The notes under the pieces were generated by a model. It was not told the origin of the DNA. It searched no databases and saw only the letters and a list, made by a program, of their open reading frames with translations. This document shows positions 5,753 to 12,717 of a stretch of DNA of 13,670 nucleotides, in pieces. A program made the translations under genes and the position numbers. Source of the stretch: Acidimicrobiia bacterium (lineage in GTDB: Bacteria > Actinomycetota > Acidimicrobiia > IMCC26256); NCBI GenBank assembly GCA_023262065.1, contig JALRDW010000081.1:1-13670 (forward strand), given 5' to 3'. The number at the start of each line of letters is the position of its first letter. The stretch's first letter is position 1.

Positions 5753-7901
5753 GCAACTGCACCTCGTTCATGCCGAGCGCCCGATCCAGATCGACGACGT
5801 CCTCGGGTTCCCACGGCACGCTGAACCCCTTCCACTCCAGCGGCACGTCGTGGACCCGTGGGGTGTCGGCCACCTCGGTCCCGTCGCCGAGCCCGACCCG
5901 GACGCCGGCCACCACCACCGCCGCGATCGGGGCCAGCGCGAGGAGCAGGTAGAACACGCCGTTCCCGAGGAACCCGGCGAGCCGCAGGATCCAGAACAAG
6001 GGTACGGCGACGGCCAGCCCGATGATCGCGGGCCGGTACCGCAGGATCGGCGCGAAACCCTCCCGCATGTCGTGCACCGAGCCGTTCGGGTTGCGGCCGA
6101 GTCCGATGCCGGCCAACCCGGGGAGCACCGCCGCGAGGTTCGAGAAGAAGGTGCCGAGGGTCGAGATGAGGGGCAGGAATCCCATGAGCGATGCGCCGGC
6201 CATGAGCGCACCACCCACCGCGCCGATCCCGCCGACCACCGCGAGCAGCAGCACGGGCAGTCCCATCACGAATCCGAAGTTCTGCGGGCTGATGGAGCGC
6301 AACTGCATCCCGTAGAGCGCGCCGGCGAAACCGGCGATGCCGGCCGAGAGGGCGAAGACCGAGAGCTTCGTCCCCACCAGGTCGAGGCCGAGCGTCGCGC
6401 ACGCCGCCTCGCTCGACTTCATGGCGAGCAGGCGCCGTCCGTACCGGCTCCGACGAACCGCCACCACGACCACCGAGATGAGCGCGAACGCCACGCTCAC
6501 GAGCATCATCTGGCGGGCCGGGGTGTCGAAGGTGTACCCGAACACGTCGAGGGGCGCGACCTCGGTCGATCCGAGTTCGAACATGCTGATGCGGATCGGC
6601 CCGATGTCGAAGTCGGCGAGGTTGAAGATCCACCGATCGAGCGCGACCGCGAACGCCGCAGTGGCGAGCGCGAGGTAGATGCCCGAGAGACGCAGGGCCG
6701 GGAGCGCGATGAGCGCGCCGACGATCGCGGGGACGACGAAGGCGAGCACGAGGGCGAGCGGATTGCCGTCCGCCCCGATGTGCCCGTAGATGAGCGCGCC
6801 GATCGCACCGAAGGTGAGCGTGGCGAGCGAGATCTGCCCGGCGAAGCCGATGAGCGGCACGAGTGACAGGGCGAAGATCGCGAACGAGAACACCTTCGCG
6901 TAGGTGGTCGCGTCGCTCGTCGAGAGCGTCGTCGCCATGATCGCGCCCGCCAGGATCGACAGACCGGCGAACACCCAGGTGCCCTTCCAGGTCGGCATCG
7001 GGAAGTACTCCCGGCTCTGGCGCCGGCCCCGGAGCCGCGAGGACGGGATGATGAGCAGCACGATGAACAGCAGGATCGCGGGCGCGGCGAGACGCAGGCC
7101 CGCGAAGTTGGGACTGGTCTTGAGGTACCCGGCGAGGTAGGCCTCGGTGCAGCCGAGGATGACCGCCCCGAGGAACGTCAACGGCAGGCTCCGCAGCCGG
7201 CCGATGATCGCGGCCGCGTACGCGTTGACGATGAGCAGCGACAGGGTGGCCGCGTCGAGGGCCACGTTGGGCGCGATCAGGATGCCGCCGATGGCGGCGA
7301 GCGTGCACCCCATCGCCCAGGCCAGCGAGGACACCACGTTCGGTCGGACGCCGTTGAGCGATGCGAGCGATCGGTCGTCCACCACGGCCCGCATGGCGAC
7401 CCCGGTCCGGGTCGTGCGCAGGAACAACCAGAGCGCGCCGGCCACCACGACCGCCACGACGACGGTGAGGGCCTGCTGGCCCGTGACCCGGGTGTCGAAC
7501 AGCGTGAAACCCTGGTTGGCGAAGAAGGCGGAGAAGTTGCGGCTGACCCCGGGCTTCCAGACCCAGATGGCGAGGCCGATGAGGCCGACGAGCAGACCGA
7601 TGGACACGACGAGCCTGGTGACCTCGCTCGTGTCCTCGAGGCCCCGCATCACGAGGACGTCGATGAGCACCCCGAGCACCGGGGCGATGACGAGGACGGC
7701 GACGGCGAGGGCCGCCCACACGGGCCACCCCCACGCGAAGTGCATCTGCCAGTAGGCGAAGGCGCAGACCATGCCGATCGCGCCCTGCGCGAAGTTGAAG
7801 ATCCCCGTCGTCGTGTAGGTGAGGACGAGGCCGCTGGCGATGATCGCGTAGATCGCGCCGGTGCTCAGCCCAACGATCGTGAAGGTGAGGAACTTGTCCA
7901 A
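5739..7901 (-). CDS. Fused LivH-LivM permease of a HAAT ABC transporter
   Basis: A single 720-residue membrane protein combines both permease subunits that are separate in E. coli. Residues 1-290 are LivH-like (GLSTGAIYAIIASGLVLTY, 11-29; FNFAQGAIG, 36-44). Residues about 305-610 are LivM-like (GFAGQISLATLTFGAIGA, 352-369; LGLDLVGTKLSVFALSAGIA, 504-523, the ATPase-coupling region). An extra part follows: two more hydrophobic segments at about 624-642 and 647-668, then a roughly 50-residue hydrophilic tail with no family I know. The start is TTG, supported by GGAGG at 7907-7911 with a 5-nt spacer; no in-frame ATG or GTG lies nearby upstream. The upstream binding-protein gene is 60 nt away and LivG overlaps the 3' end. 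Substrate cannot be inferred from the permease. Confidence 0.93.
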   Translation of the reverse strand: MDKFLTFTIVGLSTGAIYAIIASGLVLTYTTTGIFNFAQGAIGMVCAFAYWQMHFAWGWPVWAALAVAVLVIAPVLGVLIDVLVMRGLEDTSEVTRLVVSIGLLVGLIGLAIWVWKPGVSRNFSAFFANQGFTLFDTRVTGQQALTVVVAVVVAGALWLFLRTTRTGVAMRAVVDDRSLASLNGVRPNVVSSLAWAMGCTLAAIGGILIAPNVALDAATLSLLIVNAYAAAIIGRLRSLPLTFLGAVILGCTEAYLAGYLKTSPNFAGLRLAAPAILLFIVLLIIPSSRLRGRRQSREYFPMPTWKGTWVFAGLSILAGAIMATTLSTSDATTYAKVFSFAIFALSLVPLIGFAGQISLATLTFGAIGALIYGHIGADGNPLALVLAFVVPAIVGALIALPALRLSGIYLALATAAFAVALDRWIFNLADFDIGPIRISMFELGSTEVAPLDVFGYTFDTPARQMMLVSVAFALISVVVVAVRRSRYGRRLLAMKSSEAACATLGLDLVGTKLSVFALSAGIAGFAGALYGMQLRSISPQNFGFVMGLPVLLLAVVGGIGAVGGALMAGASLMGFLPLISTLGTFFSNLAAVLPGLAGIGLGRNPNGSVHDMREGFAPILRYRPAIIGLAVAVPLFWILRLAGFLGNGVFYLLLALAPIAAVVVAGVRVGLGDGTEVADTPRVHDVPLEWKGFSVPWEPEDVVDLDRALGMNEVQLHGAP

Positions 7902-7920
7902 CGCAGCCTCCGCGGCGGCG

Positions 7921-7952
7921 GCGTGGGGGCGGGTCGCAGCCCTCCCCCACGC
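7921..7952 (-). terminator. Intercistronic hairpin between binding protein and permease
   Basis: GCGTGGGGGCGGG (7921-7933) pairs with CCCTCCCCCACGC (7940-7952), 12 of 13 positions, around a 6-nt loop. It begins 9 nt after the binding-protein stop and ends 9 nt before the permease ribosome binding site. No U-tract follows. It probably acts as a partial terminator or 3'-end stabiliser that keeps binding-protein mRNA in excess. Confidence 0.55.
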
Positions 7953-7961
7953 GCTCGTCCG

Positions 7962-9356
7962 CTACTTCAGGTCGGACAGGCTCTTGCCCACATCAGCGAG
8001 GGTCACACCCTTGCCGTACGAGCCCTTGAGCTTCACGAGGTTGTCGGGCGCACAGTTGTAGATCGAGTCGTTCGCGTCGATCTCCGGGAGGCTGAAGCCC
8101 TTCGGCGAGGCCTCGAGGACCGCGAAGCAATCGGTCGGCTGCTGCTCCCGGACGTTGGCCGGGGCGTGGAGTCCGCCGCCGTTCCACGTGGTCCCCCCGA
8201 CTCGCTTCGCCTCGTCGAGGAGGCACTTGCGGGTGAGGTCGCTGCCGCACGCCGCAGCGGCCTTGGCGAACAGCAGCCAGGCCGAGAACCCCTGCACGCC
8301 GAGGTACGACTTCGCCTTGCCGTCGGGCAGGTACTCCTTGAACACGTCGAGGTACTGCTTGGTCGCCGGGTTCTCCGACGCGTTCTCGAACGGGAAGATC
8401 GAGGTGCGGACGTAGGTGTCCTGGATGGCCTCGCCCCCGGTCTTCAGCATGATCTGGTCGTAGTGGTTCGGGCTGGCCTGGATGAAGTCGAGCTCGTACC
8501 CGGCGTCGACGAGACCCTGCTCGAACTTCGCGAGGTTCTCGGGCTCACCCGTCCAGATGAGGCCGCGCACGCCCTTGGACTTCAGCGTCTGGACGATCGG
8601 CGCCCAGGTGGTCTCGCCGCTGGCGTTGTACTGGCCGTCGTAGATGACCGTCATCCCGGCGGCCTCGGCCCCCTCGACCGACTGGTCCTTGACCACGATC
8701 GTCGACGGCAGCCCGGCGGTCAGCGCGGCGACCTTGTCCTTGGCGGCCGGGAACTTCTCGGCAAGCCAGCGGAAGTCACCGATGGGCTGGACGTCGTTCG
8801 GGTTCGGCAGGACCTGCACGAGGAGGTCGGCGCCGCGGGCCTCGGGGCTCACCACGAACCCGGAGATGTCGGGCAGCAGGCAGCCGAGGCGGTCCTTCTG
8901 GGCCGCGTCGTCGAAGACCGCGCCGCCGCCGACGAGCGAGAAGTCCTGGTCGCAGGCCTCGAGGATCCGCTGCCGGTACTCGACGAGCTTCGCATCCAGC
9001 AGGTCGAGCTTGATCTTGCGACCCTCGATCCCGCCGGCCGCGTTGCACCACTCGGTGAACACGGTGGCCGCGTCGAACAGCTCCTGGTTGAGGCCGGGTC
9101 GGCCCGCGAAGCCGGGGTCGGCCACGGTGCCCACCCGGATCTCGGTGTCGGTCACTCCCGCCGCGGTCGCGCCCTCGGCGTCACCGGGCCCGCAGACCCG
9201 ACCGAGCGAGCCGAACGAGCCCGAGGCCGCTGCGTTCCCGCCACCGGTGGTGTCGGTCGATCCGCCGTCCGAGCTGTCGCTCCGGCTGCAGGCCGCCGCC
9301 ACGAGCGAGAGCGCGAGCGCGCAGACGACCGTGCGGGCGATGATCCGTCCTCGCAT
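7962..9356 (-). CDS. HAAT-type substrate-binding lipoprotein
   Basis: Type I periplasmic binding protein (Peripla_BP_6, LivJ/LivK superfamily), 464 residues from the ATG at 9356. It would be tethered outside the membrane and hand ligand to the LivHM permease. The N-terminus is a lipoprotein signal: MRGRIIART, a hydrophobic run, then LVAAAC with C23 as the lipid-modified cysteine. A Ser/Asp/Gly-rich linker runs to about residue 45. The mature domain begins with VTDTEIRVGTVADPG, typical of the family, and GGIEGRKIKLDLLDAK follows the first helix. Several further cysteines could form disulfides. AGGGGG at 9363-9368 with a 6-nt spacer selects this ATG over a frame extending 8 codons upstream. It is the first gene of the transporter operon and lies just downstream of the steroid-type operon. 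Ligand unknown. Confidence 0.93.
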   Translation of the reverse strand: MRGRIIARTVVCALALSLVAAACSRSDSSDGGSTDTTGGGNAAASGSFGSLGRVCGPGDAEGATAAGVTDTEIRVGTVADPGFAGRPGLNQELFDAATVFTEWCNAAGGIEGRKIKLDLLDAKLVEYRQRILEACDQDFSLVGGGAVFDDAAQKDRLGCLLPDISGFVVSPEARGADLLVQVLPNPNDVQPIGDFRWLAEKFPAAKDKVAALTAGLPSTIVVKDQSVEGAEAAGMTVIYDGQYNASGETTWAPIVQTLKSKGVRGLIWTGEPENLAKFEQGLVDAGYELDFIQASPNHYDQIMLKTGGEAIQDTYVRTSIFPFENASENPATKQYLDVFKEYLPDGKAKSYLGVQGFSAWLLFAKAAAACGSDLTRKCLLDEAKRVGGTTWNGGGLHAPANVREQQPTDCFAVLEASPKGFSLPEIDANDSIYNCAPDNLVKLKGSYGKGVTLADVGKSLSDLK

Positions 9357-9368
9357 GGAGTTCCCCCT

Positions 9369-9394
9369 GTTCGACGCCACCCGACGTGGCGAAC
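9369..9394 (-). promoter_or_regulatory. Imperfect palindrome in the binding-protein leader
   Basis: CGCCAC (9375-9380) and GTGGCG (9386-9391) are perfect inverted repeats around 5 nt. Outer GTT/AAC arms (9369-9371, 9392-9394) extend the symmetry after a 3-nt bulge. The element lies between the putative -10 and the start codon, just ahead of the ribosome binding site (its outer arm touches the purine run). It could be a repressor operator or a leader hairpin. Confidence 0.35.
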
Positions 9395-9398
9395 GGGC

Positions 9399-9407
9399 AG
9401 TATCGCA
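9399..9407 (-). promoter_or_regulatory. Putative extended -10 for the transporter operon
   Basis: The minus strand reads TGCGATACT, a TGN extension plus GATACT (4 of 6 to TATAAT), about 42 nt ahead of the binding-protein ATG and after the 9451-9482 hairpin. No good -35 is visible. It would give the transporter its own transcript with a leader of about 35 nt that contains the palindrome. Confidence 0.35.
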
Positions 9408-9450
9408 GGCTGCGGGCCGCGATGCGAGACACGGGCACCGGCGCGCGTCG

Positions 9451-9482
9451 CCGCTGCGGGCCGGCGGACCGGCCCGCAGCGG
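9451..9482 (-). terminator. Perfect 14-bp hairpin after the Rieske gene
   Basis: CCGCTGCGGGCCGG (9451-9464) is followed by the loop CGGA and its exact reverse complement (9469-9482). It lies 45 nt beyond the Rieske oxygenase stop and about 95 nt before the binding-protein start, so it probably terminates the steroid-type operon. No U-tract follows, as is usual in very GC-rich actinobacteria. A weaker 6-bp inverted repeat (9504-9509 and 9515-9520) lies between it and the stop. Confidence 0.6.
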
Positions 9483-9527
9483 ATCCGCCGTGGGTCGGGG
9501 GTGGGCGCCGCGGCGGCGCCTCCGGGT

Positions 9528-10475
9528 TCAGCCGGCCGGGGCGACCTGGAACCGGGCCGCCCACCGCCGGTACTCGAGGATCGGGCCGTCGACGTCGGAG
9601 AGCGCCGGCCGGGGCACGAACGCCTTGTGCTCCCAGATCGGCACGTCCTCGCGGGCCTGCTCGTCGATGTGGCCGACGTAGAGCTCAGCGATCTCCCGGG
9701 CCTCGGCCTCGGTCCCCGTCCGCCGCACCGTGAAGTGGAAGCGCAGCTCGCAGCGATCCCGTTCGATGGGGGTCTGGGTGGCGATGAGCAAGGTGTCGAC
9801 GAAGCCGATGAACCGGGTCGCCGAGATCCCCGGTCCGTACTGGTGGACGTCGATCTCCCCCGGGAAGTCGCCGAACGGGGTCTTGAGCTCGACGATCGTG
9901 CGGACGTGCGCGATGTCCCCGGATCCGTCGTACTCGGCGATCACGGGTGGCTCATCGGCGAGGTGCACCACCGGGAAGTGGCAGCGATCGATGCCGTTCT
10001 CACCCAACTCCTGGACCGAGGTGTTGATGACGTACGAACGGATGATGAAGGGCAGGTAGTCGGGGTCAGCGGTCTCCGGGAACTCCGGCACGTCGAAGGT
10101 CGGCGGATCGCCGAGCGGGTGGACCCAGGCGAGCACGAGCCCGTTCCGCTCGATGACCGGGTGGGTGCGCAGACGGGCCCGCCCGTTGATCCGCTCGCTG
10201 GAGGGGATGCGGCAGTTCGCCCCGTCGGGCCCGAACTCCCAACCGTGGAACGGACAGACGATCGACGCACCGTCGACGCGACCCCCCACGCCCAGATGTG
10301 CGCCGAGGTGGGGGCACCACGCATCGACACAGCTCGCCGTACCGTCGACCGTCCGCCAGACGACGAGGTCGCGCTCGCACACCCGCACCGATGCGAGGCC
10401 GCCCGGTGCGAGGTCGGCCGAGTCGGCGACCCGGAACCACCCGAACGGCACGGGGATCGTGCCGGTGAGCGTCAC
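9528..10475 (-). CDS. Rieske non-heme iron oxygenase, KshA/DAF-36-like
   Basis: Oxygenase component of 315 residues that probably hydroxylates or desaturates a steroid. The N-terminal Rieske domain binds [2Fe-2S] through C54-P-H56 and C74-P-F-H77, with the usual 17-residue spacing. The mononuclear iron site is ENGIDRCHFPVVH (159-171), giving H166 and H171 as ligands and D163 as the bridging aspartate. D277 in EDVPIWEHK is the likely third ligand. The tail motif DVPIWEHK followed by DGPILEYRRW matches the end of 3-ketosteroid 9-alpha-hydroxylase KshA as I remember it. The QELGENG lead-in recalls the DAF-36/Neverland cholesterol 7-desaturases. It is shorter than KshA (about 380-390). The GTG start lies 20 nt after the thiolase stop with AGGG upstream. 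No reductase or ferredoxin partner is visible in the window. Exact substrate and position of attack are inferred. Confidence 0.88.
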   Translation of the reverse strand: MTLTGTIPVPFGWFRVADSADLAPGGLASVRVCERDLVVWRTVDGTASCVDAWCPHLGAHLGVGGRVDGASIVCPFHGWEFGPDGANCRIPSSERINGRARLRTHPVIERNGLVLAWVHPLGDPPTFDVPEFPETADPDYLPFIIRSYVINTSVQELGENGIDRCHFPVVHLADEPPVIAEYDGSGDIAHVRTIVELKTPFGDFPGEIDVHQYGPGISATRFIGFVDTLLIATQTPIERDRCELRFHFTVRRTGTEAEAREIAELYVGHIDEQAREDVPIWEHKAFVPRPALSDVDGPILEYRRWAARFQVAPAG

Positions 10476-10495
10476 GACCCGATCCCTGCTGCGGA

Positions 10496-11662
10496 CTACT
10501 CGGGCTTCTGGGTGCCGACGACCCACATCGAGAAGAACTGCGAGCCACCGCCGTACGCGTGACCCATCGCCTTCCCCGTGCGGAGCTCCACCTGGTGACC
10601 GCCGGCCATGCCGCGCACCTGCTGGGCCGCCTCGCCGAACCGGATCATGCCGGAGGCGCCGATGGGGTTCGAGGACAGCACACCGCCCGAGGGGTTCCAC
10701 GGGATGTCGCCGTCGAACGCCGTCGCCCCGGCCTCGGTGAGCTTCCAGCCCTCGCCGAGTTCGGCGAACCCGAGGTTCTCGAGCCACATGGGCTCGTACC
10801 ACGAGAACGGCACGTAGACCTCGGCACAGTCGAGATCGGTGCGCGGGTCCGCGATCCCGGCCTGCCGGTACACGTCGGCCGCACAGTCCCGGCCGGCCTG
10901 CGGGTTCACCTGGTTCCGCCGGGCGAACATCGTCGGCTCGGAGCGCATCGAGGTGCCCTGCACCCAGGCCACCGGATTCGGGGCGGCTGCCGCGACCGAC
11001 TCGCTGCCCAGGACCATCGCCATCGCGCCGTCGGAGGACGGACACGTGTCGAGGTAGCGCAGCGGGTCCCACAGCAGGAAGGACTCCTCCACCATCTCGA
11101 GGGTGATGTCTGGGAGGTGCAGGTGCGCACGGGGGTTGCGGAGCGCGTTGAGCCGGTCCTTCACCGCCACGAGGTGGCCGATGTGCCGGGGCGCGCCGCT
11201 CTGCGAGATGTAGGCGCGGATGATCGGAGCGAAGTACCCACCCGCACCGGCGACCAGCGGCGGGGCGAACGGCATCGGTACCGACAGACCCCAGGTCGCG
11301 TTCGACTCCGACTGCTTCTCGTACGCGACCGTGAGCACCCGCTCGTGCACCCCGGACTGGACGAGCTTCGCCGCGACGATCGCAGTGGAACCGCCGACGG
11401 AACCCGCCGTGTGCACCCGGATCATCGGCTTGCCGGAGGCGCCGAGCGCGTCGGCCAGGTAGAGCTCGGGCATCGCGACGCCCTCGAACATGTCGGGGGC
11501 CTTGCCGATGACCACCGCATCGACGTCCGACCAGGTCATGCCCGCGTCCTCGAGCGCCTCCTGCGCGGCCTCGCGGACGAGGCCCGCCATCGAGACGTCC
11601 TTCCGGGCCGCACGGTGGTGGGTCTGCCCCACCCCGACGACGGCGCACCGTTGCTTCGCCAT
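10496..11662 (-). CDS. Thiolase-like protein, Ltp3 type (lipid-transfer/steroid)
   Basis: SCP-x-like thiolase-fold protein, 388 residues from the ATG at 11662. It resembles mycobacterial Ltp3 (Rv3523 from memory) along its length: KDVSMAGLVREA (21-32), VVIGKAPDMFEGV (50-62), GKPMIRVHTAGSVGG (77-91), RYLDTCPSSDGA (202-213) and YVPFSWYEPMWLENLGFAE (283-301). The canonical nucleophile site holds no cysteine (HTAGSVGG, 84-91). The usual GHP histidine reads SNPIGASG (331-338), and the C-terminal CxGGG reads HAYGGGS (368-374). Classical thiolysis is therefore unlikely; retro-aldol cleavage or a partner role is more plausible. GGAGG at 11673-11677 is 10 nt from this ATG. A GTG at 11668, overlapping the Ltp4-like stop as GTGA, is the alternative start. 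It is co-transcribed with its partner. Confidence 0.9.
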   Translation of the reverse strand: MAKQRCAVVGVGQTHHRAARKDVSMAGLVREAAQEALEDAGMTWSDVDAVVIGKAPDMFEGVAMPELYLADALGASGKPMIRVHTAGSVGGSTAIVAAKLVQSGVHERVLTVAYEKQSESNATWGLSVPMPFAPPLVAGAGGYFAPIIRAYISQSGAPRHIGHLVAVKDRLNALRNPRAHLHLPDITLEMVEESFLLWDPLRYLDTCPSSDGAMAMVLGSESVAAAAPNPVAWVQGTSMRSEPTMFARRNQVNPQAGRDCAADVYRQAGIADPRTDLDCAEVYVPFSWYEPMWLENLGFAELGEGWKLTEAGATAFDGDIPWNPSGGVLSSNPIGASGMIRFGEAAQQVRGMAGGHQVELRTGKAMGHAYGGGSQFFSMWVVGTQKPE

Positions 11663-11664
11663 GC

Positions 11665-12717
11665 TCACTCACCCTCCAGGACGCAGACGAGGTTCTGCTG
11701 CAGGGCCGGACCCGAGGTCACGTGGGCCACGCCACGGTTCGCCTCACCGGCCGAGATGCGCCGCGCCACCTCGCCGATACGGACGAGGCCGGCGGACATG
11801 ACACCGTTCGCGACGAGGGGACCGCCGGACGGGTTGACGATCGCCGGATCGACGCCCAGCGCCTCGGCGAGGATGAGCACCTCGTGGCTGAACTGCGCGT
11901 GCACCTCGGCCACGTCGATGGGACCGTCGGCGACGCCGGCGGCCCGCGCCGCGATCGACGTCGACTCGGACCTGGCGAGATCCCGGGACCCGAGCGCGTG
12001 CGGCTCGATCCGGTGGTCGATGCCGCGGATCCACGCCGGACGCTTCGACACCCGCCGGGCGAGGTCGTCGGCCGCCAGCACGATCGCCGCGGCGCCGTCG
12101 GTCGTCGGGAAGATGTCGCTCGCCCGCAGCGGGTCGGCCACCTTCGGCTGGGCGAGCAGCGCGTCCGCCGTGGCTCCGGCGTCCGCCCGGATCGCCTGCG
12201 GGGTCGAGGCGCCGTCGCGCAGCGCTCGGGCCGCGACCTCGGCGAGGTCGCGCTCGGTGCGCCCGCTGGCGTCGAGGTAGGCGCGGGCCTGCAGCGCGGC
12301 CATGTCCACCATCGACGGCCAGAGCGGCGCGACGTAGTACGGGTCGTACTGCAGGGTCATGATCTCGTGGACATCGCCCTGGGAGGGCTTGCCGAACCCG
12401 TAGACGAGTGCGGAGTCGACCTCACCGGTCTGGATCGCGACCCAGGCCTCGTAGAGCGCCCACGCGCCGTCCATCTCCACGTGGCTCTCGCGGATCGGCG
12501 GCCACGCCCCGACCGCGTCGAGCCCCATGACGAACGAGAACGGACCGCCCTGCAGGTAGTCGAGGCTGCCCGAGCAGGTGAACCCGATCTCCTCGCGGGG
12601 GATGCCCGAGGCCGCGAGCGCCTCGCGCACCACCGGCACGATCATCTCGACCTCGTTGTGGGCCAGTTCCTTCGGGCTGGTCGAGTAGGCGAAGGAGACG
12701 ACGGCGACGTCACGCAT
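11665..12717 (-). CDS. Thiolase-like protein, Ltp4 type
   Basis: Second thiolase-fold protein, 350 residues, close to the size I recall for Ltp4 (Rv3522). Family landmarks are YDPYYVAPLWPSMVDMAALQ (124-143), FPTTDGAAAIVLA (203-215), EVHAQFSHEVLILAE (271-285) and NPSGGPLVANGVMSAG (295-310). The nucleophile region reads SHVEMDGAWALYEA (78-91) with no cysteine. The GHP histidine position holds N304, and the C-terminal Cys-GG motif is replaced by VAHVTSGPALQQN (330-342). It is probably catalytically unusual, or the structural half of a heteromer with the Ltp3-like protein. The ATG at 12717 shares one base with the stop of the DUF35 gene (TGATG), with AAGGA about 9 nt upstream. The longer frame to 12816 overlaps the DUF35 gene and is rejected. 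Confidence 0.9.
   Translation of the reverse strand: MRDVAVVSFAYSTSPKELAHNEVEMIVPVVREALAASGIPREEIGFTCSGSLDYLQGGPFSFVMGLDAVGAWPPIRESHVEMDGAWALYEAWVAIQTGEVDSALVYGFGKPSQGDVHEIMTLQYDPYYVAPLWPSMVDMAALQARAYLDASGRTERDLAEVAARALRDGASTPQAIRADAGATADALLAQPKVADPLRASDIFPTTDGAAAIVLAADDLARRVSKRPAWIRGIDHRIEPHALGSRDLARSESTSIAARAAGVADGPIDVAEVHAQFSHEVLILAEALGVDPAIVNPSGGPLVANGVMSAGLVRIGEVARRISAGEANRGVAHVTSGPALQQNLVCVLEGE

Noticed and set aside
5686..7950. 754-codon minus-strand frame alongside the permease
   Set aside because: An out-of-frame shadow. The permease frame gives recognisable LivH/LivM sequence and membrane helices; this one does not.
9504..9520. GGCGCC inverted repeat near the Rieske stop as a second terminator
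   Set aside because: Only 6 bp of pure G/C in a very GC-rich region, next to a much stronger 14-bp hairpin.
7740..10562. 940-codon open frame on the plus strand opposite the binding protein, Rieske and thiolase genes
   Set aside because: Its translation is Arg/Gly/Asp/Val-rich with no domain, while the opposite strand encodes clear families in the same interval. It is a GC-driven antisense shadow.
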